Positions 56,982 to 64,000 of a DNA stretch of 64,000 bases are shown in pieces. A program made the translations under genes and the position numbers. Under the pieces are notes generated by a model. It saw only the letters and a list, made by a program, of their open reading frames with translations, was not told the DNA's origin and did not search any database. How positions within the stretch are numbered: the first letter of the stretch is position 1; every line of letters begins with the position of its first letter. Source of the stretch: Desulfuromonadaceae bacterium (GTDB lineage: Bacteria > Desulfobacterota > Desulfuromonadia > Geobacterales > Pseudopelobacteraceae); the NCBI GenBank assembly GCA_028681335.1, contig JAQUIT010000018.1, positions 1 through 64,000 on the forward strand. Reading direction: 5' to 3'.

Positions 56982-57347
56982 CTATTTGAATTTAATCGCA
57001 AACCCGGTGGCCCAATACTCGGTTGATGGGATGACTCCGTAGGTAGTGGTTCGCCCGGTAACCTCTGGCAGAATTACTGCGTCAGCTCCCATTTTATAGG
57101 CCTCTTGCTGTACGGCTACAAGCGCCCAGGCCTGAATATCCGGTGTGAGCGAAGAGTCGGATCCGTATGATTCTCGAATGACTTTTATTCTGCCAATCGT
57201 TGTATATGGACGTATCAATTCATCTTGCGCAAGTATCGGAACGCCATCATTTTGAAGCGGAACTAGTGCAGTGCTGCAAGCACAAAGCGAGGTGGAAAGC
57301 ATCAAAAGAAACGCAAATAATATAGCTGAATTATTGATCTTTATCAT
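56982..57347 (-). CDS. Small lipoprotein of unknown function
   Basis: 121 residues. Signal with lipobox LCAC (cysteine about residue 24). The mature part has IGRIKVIRESYG, a QAWALVAVQQEAYKMGADAVILPEV helix-strand unit resembling YbjQ/RcsF-like folds, and a short C-terminal strand. No named family assigned. It is downstream of the tRNA-Cys promoter region but on its own transcript. Confidence 0.65.
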   Translation of the reverse strand: MIKINNSAILFAFLLMLSTSLCACSTALVPLQNDGVPILAQDELIRPYTTIGRIKVIRESYGSDSSLTPDIQAWALVAVQQEAYKMGADAVILPEVTGRTTTYGVIPSTEYWATGFAIKFK

Positions 57348-57592
57348 GTGCTGCGGGTCCTTTTGACACTAAATTCCCTCTAGACAGGTACGTCTTTACA
57401 TGTTAATGTTTCTACCTTTTTTAGGCAATAGAAAACTTATTTATCGATTCCAAATCAAGGTGATATCATAGTTGGCTCAACCTCGTCTCGTTATCGCAGG
57501 CAGTAGCACACCTTCGCGCGCCAATCCTGGTTTTGTTTTTATCCCTGATTTGTAATTTGAACTAAATATTCTTTTCCAAAGGAGTAGAAACG

Positions 57593-58336
57593 ATGTCGGG
57601 TCATAACAAGTGGAGTACAATCAAGCACAAAAAAGGCGCTGCAGACGCAAAGCGTGGTAAGGTTTTTACAAAGATTATCAAAGAAATCTCTGTCGCTGCA
57701 AAGTTAGGCGGTGGAGATCCTGCCGCAAACCCACGTCTGAGGACTGCTGTCGACAAGGCAAAAGCAGAGAATATGCCGAAAGACAATATTGAACGGGCAA
57801 TCAAGAAGGGCGCCGGAGGTATGGAGGGCGTTACCTACGAAGAGATAGTCTATGAAGGTTATGGCCCTGGTGGCGCTGCTGTTTTGGTTGAGGTTCTGAC
57901 CGACAACAGGAACCGCTCCGTCTCAGATATTCGTAGTATATTTTCCAAGAGCAACGGCAATATGGGCGAAGCTGGCTGTGTTTCATGGATATTCAGTAAA
58001 AAGGGACTTATAGGTTATGATAAGTCTGTAGACTTTGATCAGCTGTTTGAAGCTGCTCTCGAGTCCGGTGCTGAAGATGTTGCCGAGCAGGATGACTGCT
58101 ATGAAGTAACCACTGAGCCTTCGTTATTTATTGAGGTGCGCGAGGCTCTGGCCACGAATGGCTTTAAACATGTGAATGCCGAAGTTACCATGATTCCGCA
58201 GACTCAGGTCAAGCTTGATGGAAAACAGGCCGAGAGCATGCTCAAGCTAATGGATAAACTTGAGGACAACGATGATGTCCAAAATGTGTATGCCAACTTC
58301 GATATCTCCGAAGAGGAGATGGAAAAACTGATGTAG
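57593..58336 (+). CDS. yebC: YebC/PmpR-family protein (TACO1-like)
   Basis: 247 residues. [22 protein letters not shown] start, [32 protein letters not shown] and the C-terminal [12 protein letters not shown] are diagnostic. The family was first described as a transcription regulator and is now linked to relief of ribosome stalling at proline-rich stretches. GGAG precedes the ATG. Confidence 0.95.
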   Translation: MSGHNKWSTIKHKKGAADAKRGKVFTKIIKEISVAAKLGGGDPAANPRLRTAVDKAKAENMPKDNIERAIKKGAGGMEGVTYEEIVYEGYGPGGAAVLVEVLTDNRNRSVSDIRSIFSKSNGNMGEAGCVSWIFSKKGLIGYDKSVDFDQLFEAALESGAEDVAEQDDCYEVTTEPSLFIEVREALATNGFKHVNAEVTMIPQTQVKLDGKQAESMLKLMDKLEDNDDVQNVYANFDISEEEMEKLM

Positions 58337-58347
58337 TAGTTGTGACG

Positions 58348-58366
58348 GGGCCCTTCGGGGCCCTTT
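58348..58366 (+). terminator. Terminator of yebC
   Basis: GGGCCC-TTCG-GGGCCC tetraloop hairpin followed by TTT, between yebC and msrA; likely partial read-through into msrA, which starts 19 nt on. Confidence 0.7.
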
Positions 58367-58384
58367 GTCGTTTGGGGGTGAAAT

Positions 58385-58855
58385 ATGTTTGAGGTTGCGA
58401 CGTTTGCTGCTGGTTGTTTCTGGGGTGTAGAAGATGACTTTCTTTCTGTCACTGGGGTTGTAGCCACTCGGGTCGGATACTGCGGGGGACATACTGACAG
58501 CCCTACATATCATGACGTCTGTAATCATGGTACTGGTCACGCTGAGGCCGTTGAAGTCACCTTCGATCCACTCAAGGTCAGCTACGACAAACTGCTTAAC
58601 GTATTCTGGGATTGTCACGATCCAACCCAGTTAAACCGTCAGGGGCATGATGTCGGCGATCAATATCGTTCTGCTGTTTTTTATCATACAGAGGAACAGC
58701 ATCAGTCTGCTCTTGCATCTCGAGCTGCCATGGAAAGTACCCATGCGTTCAGGCGTCCAATAGTTACCCAGATAGTACCGGTAACGGTTTTCTGGGAGGC
58801 TGAAGCGTATCACCAGAAATATCACCAGAAAAACAGTGGCGGCTGCGGATTTTAA
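58385..58855 (+). CDS. msrA: Peptide methionine sulfoxide reductase MsrA
   Basis: 156 residues. Catalytic cysteine in AAGCFWGVED, GYCGGHTDSPTYHDVC, and GHAEAVEVTFDP. Reduces methionine-S-sulfoxide in proteins. The C-terminal NSGGCGF carries the resolving cysteine. GGGGGTG serves as a ribosome binding site. Confidence 0.96.
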   Translation: MFEVATFAAGCFWGVEDDFLSVTGVVATRVGYCGGHTDSPTYHDVCNHGTGHAEAVEVTFDPLKVSYDKLLNVFWDCHDPTQLNRQGHDVGDQYRSAVFYHTEEQHQSALASRAAMESTHAFRRPIVTQIVPVTVFWEAEAYHQKYHQKNSGGCGF

Positions 58856-58942
58856 GCTTAAAATCTAATATATGTTCTGACTATTGTTCGCTGGGGCTTA
58901 TGTTTTGGCACAACCAATACAGGTAGCTGAGAAGGAGAATGT

Positions 58943-60553
58943 ATGCAAACATCATTCACGCCTCGTCCCGTCTATATTGCATCATCATGGATGGCCCCTG
59001 TTGGACGCTTTAACGGTAAGGATAAACAGCACCTTTCTTTTCTGGAACTGGCAGAGTTGAGTGGTGAGGTCTTTAATGGTAGTCCGGTGCGCCGACGTGA
59101 TATTGAAGCGGTTATAGTCGGAAGCCAGAACCCATCGGCGTTCTCTGCTGTAGACAATACTGCTGCGAAAATAGCCGGTATACTGGGGGTTTCTGGTTCG
59201 CGTTCTGTTCTTGTAGACACAGCCTCTTCATCGGGTGCTTCAGCATTTGAAAGTGCGTATCTGGAAGTCGCATCAGGAAGATTTGACGCGGTTCTGGCTC
59301 TTGGTATCCAGAAAATGAGTGATGCATCTACTGTTGAGTCAACGAGAATTATTGCCGGAGTAATTGATCGTGATGAAGCAGAATTCGGGTTGACAATGCC
59401 GGCTTGTGGCGGATTGGTTGCCCGCGCATTGAAGGAGAGGCTTGGCCTGTCAGATGAAGAATGGACAGCTTATTCCGCTCTGCTGACGCAACGAAGCCAA
59501 CGATTTGCTGCTCGGAATCCAAATGCCCATCTCAATATTCAGATCGAACTTCAGGACTATTATCGGCAGATTGCTGATGGTAAAAATTATAAATACTGGT
59601 ACCCGTTGCGTTACCATGATTTCTGTCCAATGTCTGACGGCATCGCCGCAGTTGTGCTCACCTCACGTCCACAGGACGTTCGAGTTAGCGGGGTCGGGAG
59701 CGCAACAGACATACCAACGATTGCCGATCGTAACTACTTCCACTCCTTCCCGGCTACAGTCATTGCGGCCGGCTATGCCTATGGAATGGCAGGTGTCAAG
59801 GACATTAGATCATTGGCTGGCAAGCTCCATGTTAATATGCATGATCCCTTTAACGGCTTTGGGCCAATAAATATGTTTGATCTTGGTATCGTCAGCAGGG
59901 GACGTTTGATGGATGCACTGCTTGATGATTCTTTGACCGGTGAAAACGGTGCCTTTCCAACCAACCTTACCGGGGGGCTGAAGGGGAGGGGGCATCCGCT
60001 TGGAGCAACCGGAATGATTCAGATAGTCGAGAATCACCGACTGATCAGAGAACAAGGTTTCTCCGCTGGTCTGTCACATTCTATTGGCGGCCCTATTAAT
60101 AATAATGTTGTTACGCTACTTGAACGCAGCGAACATTATGAAGCACGACCCCACGAACAATTTAAGCCATGGGGTTTGCCTTCCCTCGGCAAGATGAAGC
60201 CAAAGGGTTTAACCATTGAGTCATTACTGGCTTCAACTTCTGTTGTTACCGGTTCTTTCGTTACCGCGACAGTTCGTTGCCATCATAAAACAGGCGAGCC
60301 TGAAGTTGCCATTATCATAGTTGCCTGTCGCTATGAAGGTTCCACATATAAGTTTCTATTAGGTGTTTCCGGTGAGTTTTATTCACAAATATCTGCGTGC
60401 ACAACAGGGGACCCGGTTTCCATTGAGAGCGTTAACGGTTCATTACTGGTTAACAGTATGCCTGTTACACGTTTCTATACACGTACGGTAAACGGATTGG
60501 TCGAGCTTGTTGGTAACAGGTGGAAAGTACTGTCCGGGAAGGGGCCTTCCTAG
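58943..60553 (+). CDS. Thiolase-fold protein lacking catalytic cysteines, with C-terminal extra domain
   Basis: 536 residues. Residues 1-395 have the thiolase fold (VIVGSQNPSAFS, GLKGRGHPLGATG with His351), but the nucleophile position reads TASSSG with Ser95 in place of Cys, and the second cysteine is Ser380 in HSIGGP. The C-terminal about 130 residues form a beta-rich OB-like domain (VTATVRCHH, VAIIIVACRY) similar to the extra domain of mycobacterial thiolase-like protein TLP1. It is probably a non-thiolytic acyl-CoA-binding or carrier protein. GAGAAGGAGA precedes the ATG. Confidence 0.8.
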   Translation: MQTSFTPRPVYIASSWMAPVGRFNGKDKQHLSFLELAELSGEVFNGSPVRRRDIEAVIVGSQNPSAFSAVDNTAAKIAGILGVSGSRSVLVDTASSSGASAFESAYLEVASGRFDAVLALGIQKMSDASTVESTRIIAGVIDRDEAEFGLTMPACGGLVARALKERLGLSDEEWTAYSALLTQRSQRFAARNPNAHLNIQIELQDYYRQIADGKNYKYWYPLRYHDFCPMSDGIAAVVLTSRPQDVRVSGVGSATDIPTIADRNYFHSFPATVIAAGYAYGMAGVKDIRSLAGKLHVNMHDPFNGFGPINMFDLGIVSRGRLMDALLDDSLTGENGAFPTNLTGGLKGRGHPLGATGMIQIVENHRLIREQGFSAGLSHSIGGPINNNVVTLLERSEHYEARPHEQFKPWGLPSLGKMKPKGLTIESLLASTSVVTGSFVTATVRCHHKTGEPEVAIIIVACRYEGSTYKFLLGVSGEFYSQISACTTGDPVSIESVNGSLLVNSMPVTRFYTRTVNGLVELVGNRWKVLSGKGPS

Positions 60554-60560
60554 CTAAATA

Positions 60561-60595
60561 TATAACGGCCGGGAGTTAGACTCCCGGCCGTTATA
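60561..60595. terminator. Bidirectional hairpin between thiolase-like gene and rpoC
   Basis: Perfect 16-bp inverted repeat TATAACGGCCGGGAGT and its complement with a 3-nt loop; no U tract, but the strength and position between convergent genes support termination of rpoBC. Confidence 0.85.
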
Positions 60596-60620
60596 GTATG
60601 TACTAAAGTTGTTGCTCTTT

Positions 60621-63600
60621 TTATGCTGCTTCTAAATCAACCTCACCTGCATCGCTATTTCCAGCTTCTCTGTCTGAGTTGTCTTTTGGTGCTTGCGAGT
60701 CTGCCTGCAAGCGCAAATTGCGGTAGCGAGATATCCCGGTGCCGGCAGGTATCAGTCGGCCCATGATAACGTTCTCTTTGAGTCCCCGCAGGTAATCAAC
60801 TTTTCCCTCAATTGCAGCCTGAGTTAACACCTTCGTTGTTTCCTGGAATGATGCTGCTGATATAAACGATTCAGTAGAAAGCGACGCTTTTGTAATCCCC
60901 AGCAACAGCGGTTCAGCAACTGCAGAACGTTTCCCATCGCGGAAAGCCTTGTCGTTTTCCTGTTCAAACACCCAACGTTCAATCTGATCATCTACAAGAA
61001 GATTGGTGTCACCTGTGTCCTTGATGCGTACTCTGCGCAGCATTTGACGGACAATAACCTCAATATGCTTATCGTTGATCTTGACGCCCTGCAGACGGTA
61101 CACCTCTTGAACTTCATCCACCAGATATTTGGCAAGTTCTTTAACACCAAGGACCCGAAGAATGTCGTGCGGGTTCGAGGAACCATCCATGAGCGGCTCT
61201 CCAGCGCGGACATGATCGCCTTCGTGAACGCTAATATGTTTACCTTTAGGAATCAAATACTCCTTGGGTTCACCAAGTTCAGGAGTGACAATGACCTTGC
61301 GTTTGCCCTTGGCATCTTTGCCGTATGTCACGCGGCCATCAATCTCGGTAATAACAGCAAAGTCCTTTGGTTTACGTGCCTCAAAAAGTTCGGCAACACG
61401 AGGCAAACCACCGGTAATATCCTTCGTCTTGGTTGTTTCACGAGGGATCTTGGCGATAATATCACCGGCGCTGATGACAGTATCATCAATGACCGAAATA
61501 TTGGCGCCTGCCGGCAGGAAGTAACGACCAATAGTGCCGCCACCTTCTCCCGTTGCATCTTTGATGGCGATACGAGGACGCTTGTCTGTGTCTTTCGTCT
61601 CGATGATAACCTTACGGGAAAGACCCGTTACATCATCGAGCTGCTCCTCCATCGTTACGCCTTCGAGGATGTCGGCAAACTTAACCCGTCCGGCAACTTC
61701 GGTAAGAATTGGCATGGTGTAGGGGTCCCACTCTGCCAGCGTAACGCCCTGTTTGACCACTCCACCTGGAGCAATCTTGATCTTTGCACCATACATTACC
61801 GTATATTTCTCGCGTTCACGGCCGGTTTCGTCGATTACGGCGATCTCACCATTGCGGTTCATGACAATATGGTGACCTTCGTTGTTAACAACGGTATTAA
61901 CGTTGATGTAATTGATGATACCATCAGCACGGGCCTCAAGAGAAGTCTGCTCGGCGTGACGTGATGCGGTACCACCGATGTGGAAGGTACGCATTGTCAG
62001 CTGAGTGCCAGGCTCTCCAATGGATTGAGCAGCTATAACACCTACAGCCTCACCCATGTTGACACTATGGCCACGAGCCAGGTCACGACCATAGCACTTA
62101 GCGCAAATGCCACGTTTACTTTGGCAGGTAAGAACGGATCTGATTTTAACTTTCTCGATGCCGGCGTCTTCTACTCTCTTAACCAGATACTCATCAATCT
62201 CCTGGTTCATTTCAACCAGAATTTCGTCAGTCAAAGGATCATGAATGTCTTCAAGGGCAACCCGTCCAAGAATACGGTCACCGATCGGCTCAATGATTTC
62301 TCCGCCTTCTGTCAGGGAGGAAACAATCAGACCGTCTAATGTCCCACAGTCAGTTTCGGTGATAATTGCATCCTGAGCAACGTCTACCAGACGACGTGTC
62401 AGATAACCGGAGTTGGCAGTTTTAAGAGCCGTATCTGCCAGACCTTTACGGGCGCCGTGGGTTGAGATGAAGTACTGGAGAACAGTTAATCCTTCCCGGA
62501 AGTTGGCTGTAATCGGTGTTTCAATGATCTCACCCGAAGGCTTGGCCATCAAACCACGCATACCGGCGAGCTGGCGAATCTGCTGTGCAGAACCACGAGC
62601 ACCGGAGTCTGCCATCATGTGGATGGCATTGAATGAAGAAGTTTCTATTTTGCTACCATCACGTGCTGTGACAACTTCTTTTGAAAGGTTGTCAAGCATC
62701 TCGGTTGCAATTTCTTCAGTAGCCTTTGCCCAGATATCAATAACTTTATTGTAACGTTCGCCGTCAGTGATCAAACCTTCGGTATACTGATTCTGAATCT
62801 CAGTAACCTCTTCGTGAGCTTTCTCAATGATGGCTGGTTTTCCTTCAGGAATAACCATGTCGTCGAGACAGATGGAGATACCGGCAAGGTTCGCGTATTT
62901 GAAACCAATTTCCTTGAGACGGTCAGCCAAAAGAACTGTTTCTTTACTGTCTGACAGGCGATAACAGGTATCAACCAGGTTTGACAACTCCTTTTTGGTC
63001 ATGACTTTGTTGATTGCAGAAAATGGAACCGCGGCTGGAAGTACATCCCGCAGCAGTATGCGTCCCGCAGTGGTGTCAATCAGTTGGAACTTTTCATCAG
63101 AAACAAGGTTCTTCATGCGGACTTTAATCAATGCCTGCATATCAATCTCGCCGGCATCAAACGCAATTCTGACTTCCTCTGGTGAGGAAAAACAGCCGGA
63201 AACATTCACACCAGCCATCAATTCCTTCTCGGTTGGACGGTAGTATTCCCCTTTGGCGTTGATTCTGTCCCTGGTCATGTAGTAAGCACCAAGAACCATA
63301 TCCTGCGAAGGTACTATGATCGGTTTGCCGTTGGCCGGTGAGAGGATGTTGTTGGTAGACATCATCAGAACACGAGCCTCGACCTGACTTTCGATGGAGA
63401 GTGGCAGATGGACGGCCATCTGGTCACCGTCAAAGTCAGCGTTGAAGGCTGTACAGACAAGCGGATGCAACTGGATAGCTTTTCCTTCGATCAGAACAGG
63501 CTCGAAAGCCTGAATGCCGAGTCGGTGAAGGGTTGGGGCACGGTTGAGCATTACAGGGTGTTCCTTGATAACCTCTTCAAGGACGTCCCATACTTCCGGG

Positions 63601-64000
63601 CGCTCTTTTTCAACCATCTTTTTCGCGCTTTTTATTGTGGTGACGAAACCGCGCTCTTCCAGCTTGTTGTAAATAAAGGGCTTGAATAGTTCCAGTGCCA
63701 TTTTCTTTGGCAGACCGCACTGATGCAACTTAAGCTCCGGGCCGACAACAATAACGGAACGACCTGAATAATCAACACGTTTACCGAGCAGGTTCTGGCG
63801 GAAACGTCCAGACTTACCTTTGAGCATGTCGGAAAGAGATTTCAGTGGACGTTTATTGGGCCCGGCAATCGCACGACCGCGACGACCGTTGTCAAAGAGG
63901 GCGTCAACAGCTTCCTGAAGCATGCGTTTTTCATTGCGTATAATTACTTCAGGGGCTTGCAGTTCGCACAGACGCTTCAAACGGTTATTGCGGTTAATAA
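60621..64000 (-). CDS. rpoC: RNA polymerase beta' subunit, N-terminus cut by window edge
   Basis: The 1126 C-terminal residues are visible; the frame is open to the edge ([13 protein letters not shown], continuing into [19 protein letters not shown]), so the N-terminal 250 or so residues are missing. Active-site magnesium motif [12 protein letters not shown], rudder and bridge-helix regions with [12 protein letters not shown], trigger-loop region [11 protein letters not shown] and the second zinc site CGTLD...[11 protein letters not shown] are intact. The product ends in an acidic EVDLEAA. The 306-residue plus-strand frame opposite it is a shadow. Upstream rpoB is expected beyond the edge. 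Confidence 0.98.
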   Translation of the reverse strand, partial: INRNNRLKRLCELQAPEVIIRNEKRMLQEAVDALFDNGRRGRAIAGPNKRPLKSLSDMLKGKSGRFRQNLLGKRVDYSGRSVIVVGPELKLHQCGLPKKMALELFKPFIYNKLEERGFVTTIKSAKKMVEKERPEVWDVLEEVIKEHPVMLNRAPTLHRLGIQAFEPVLIEGKAIQLHPLVCTAFNADFDGDQMAVHLPLSIESQVEARVLMMSTNNILSPANGKPIIVPSQDMVLGAYYMTRDRINAKGEYYRPTEKELMAGVNVSGCFSSPEEVRIAFDAGEIDMQALIKVRMKNLVSDEKFQLIDTTAGRILLRDVLPAAVPFSAINKVMTKKELSNLVDTCYRLSDSKETVLLADRLKEIGFKYANLAGISICLDDMVIPEGKPAIIEKAHEEVTEIQNQYTEGLITDGERYNKVIDIWAKATEEIATEMLDNLSKEVVTARDGSKIETSSFNAIHMMADSGARGSAQQIRQLAGMRGLMAKPSGEIIETPITANFREGLTVLQYFISTHGARKGLADTALKTANSGYLTRRLVDVAQDAIITETDCGTLDGLIVSSLTEGGEIIEPIGDRILGRVALEDIHDPLTDEILVEMNQEIDEYLVKRVEDAGIEKVKIRSVLTCQSKRGICAKCYGRDLARGHSVNMGEAVGVIAAQSIGEPGTQLTMRTFHIGGTASRHAEQTSLEARADGIINYINVNTVVNNEGHHIVMNRNGEIAVIDETGREREKYTVMYGAKIKIAPGGVVKQGVTLAEWDPYTMPILTEVAGRVKFADILEGVTMEEQLDDVTGLSRKVIIETKDTDKRPRIAIKDATGEGGGTIGRYFLPAGANISVIDDTVISAGDIIAKIPRETTKTKDITGGLPRVAELFEARKPKDFAVITEIDGRVTYGKDAKGKRKVIVTPELGEPKEYLIPKGKHISVHEGDHVRAGEPLMDGSSNPHDILRVLGVKELAKYLVDEVQEVYRLQGVKINDKHIEVIVRQMLRRVRIKDTGDTNLLVDDQIERWVFEQENDKAFRDGKRSAVAEPLLLGITKASLSTESFISAASFQETTKVLTQAAIEGKVDYLRGLKENVIMGRLIPAGTGISRYRNLRLQADSQAPKDNSDREAGNSDAGEVDLEAA

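Noticed and set aside
61044-61964. 306-codon plus-strand frame opposite rpoC
   Set aside because: Antisense to well-conserved rpoC sequence; no family resemblance and no ribosome binding site.

Overview
The window reads as a contiguous chromosomal segment from an anaerobic deltaproteobacterium of the Geobacter/Pelobacter (Desulfuromonadia) type. Evidence is the gene content: a membrane pyrophosphatase, short-form HisG, surE-pcm-rpoS, a second EF-G, an MglA-like protein, MaeB fused to a phosphotransacetylase domain, many HD-GYP/HDOD/GGDEF-EAL/histidine kinase signalling proteins, and a nifH with a sigma-54-like promoter and a terminator in its leader. This placement is inferred from family knowledge, not from a database search.

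Layout. 1-2.4 kb: hppA (cut by the left edge) divergent from a CpoB/YbgF-like lipoprotein. 2.4-9.8 kb: minus-strand operon murA-hisG-hisD-[GGDEF/EAL]-hisC-[zinc-ribbon protein]-hisB, in which a c-di-GMP gene sits between two histidine genes. 9.9-14.2 kb: hybrid histidine kinase and overlapping HD-GYP response regulator. 14.3-14.8 kb: mostly non-coding, with a duplicated 16-mer and very small ORFs. 14.8-17.3 kb: thioesterase, nitroreductase, and a solitary nifH with its own promoter, leader terminator and 3' terminator. 17.3-23.4 kb: envelope and hypothetical genes (CsgG-like lipoprotein, DUF3943 outer-membrane protein, PLA2-like lipoprotein, PAP2 phosphatase, BON lipoprotein and two very short membrane proteins), loosely packed and accessory in character. 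23.4-26.7 kb: tRNA-Arg, apt, rpoS, pcm, surE. 26.8-32.2 kb: quinone oxidoreductase, cyclophilin, ferritin-like protein, a large TPR protein, and the first of two paralogous PATAN-like proteins. 32.2-38.4 kb: plus-strand run dedA-trmJ-semiSWEET-xseA-xseB-ispA-dxs, followed by tRNA-Pro. 38.6-43.9 kb: ruvCA without ruvB, a beta-hydroxyacid dehydrogenase, nth, a PHP phosphoesterase, a kinase-BON fusion and an ICMT-like membrane protein. 44-52.9 kb: minus-strand run of an HDOD pair, nadC-birA-coaX, then fusA2-SPOR protein-helical protein-MglA-like pseudo-GTPase. 53.2-60.6 kb: maeB, the second PATAN-like paralogue, tRNA-Cys, a lipoprotein, YebC, msrA and a thiolase-like protein lacking its cysteines. 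60.6-64 kb: the C-terminal 1126 residues of rpoC, cut by the right edge.

Together these are mainly housekeeping genes (histidine, peptidoglycan, isoprenoid, NAD and CoA synthesis, DNA repair, transcription) interleaved with signalling genes. The most interesting items are: the MglA-derived protein that has lost its nucleotide-binding residues and sits in an operon with EF-G2 and a SPOR protein; the paired PATAN-like paralogues; the leader controlling nifH; the c-di-GMP enzyme inside the his operon; the lipid-hydrolase cluster with DUF3943; and the cysteine-less thiolase. No CRISPR array, phage, complete insertion sequence or obvious defence system was seen.
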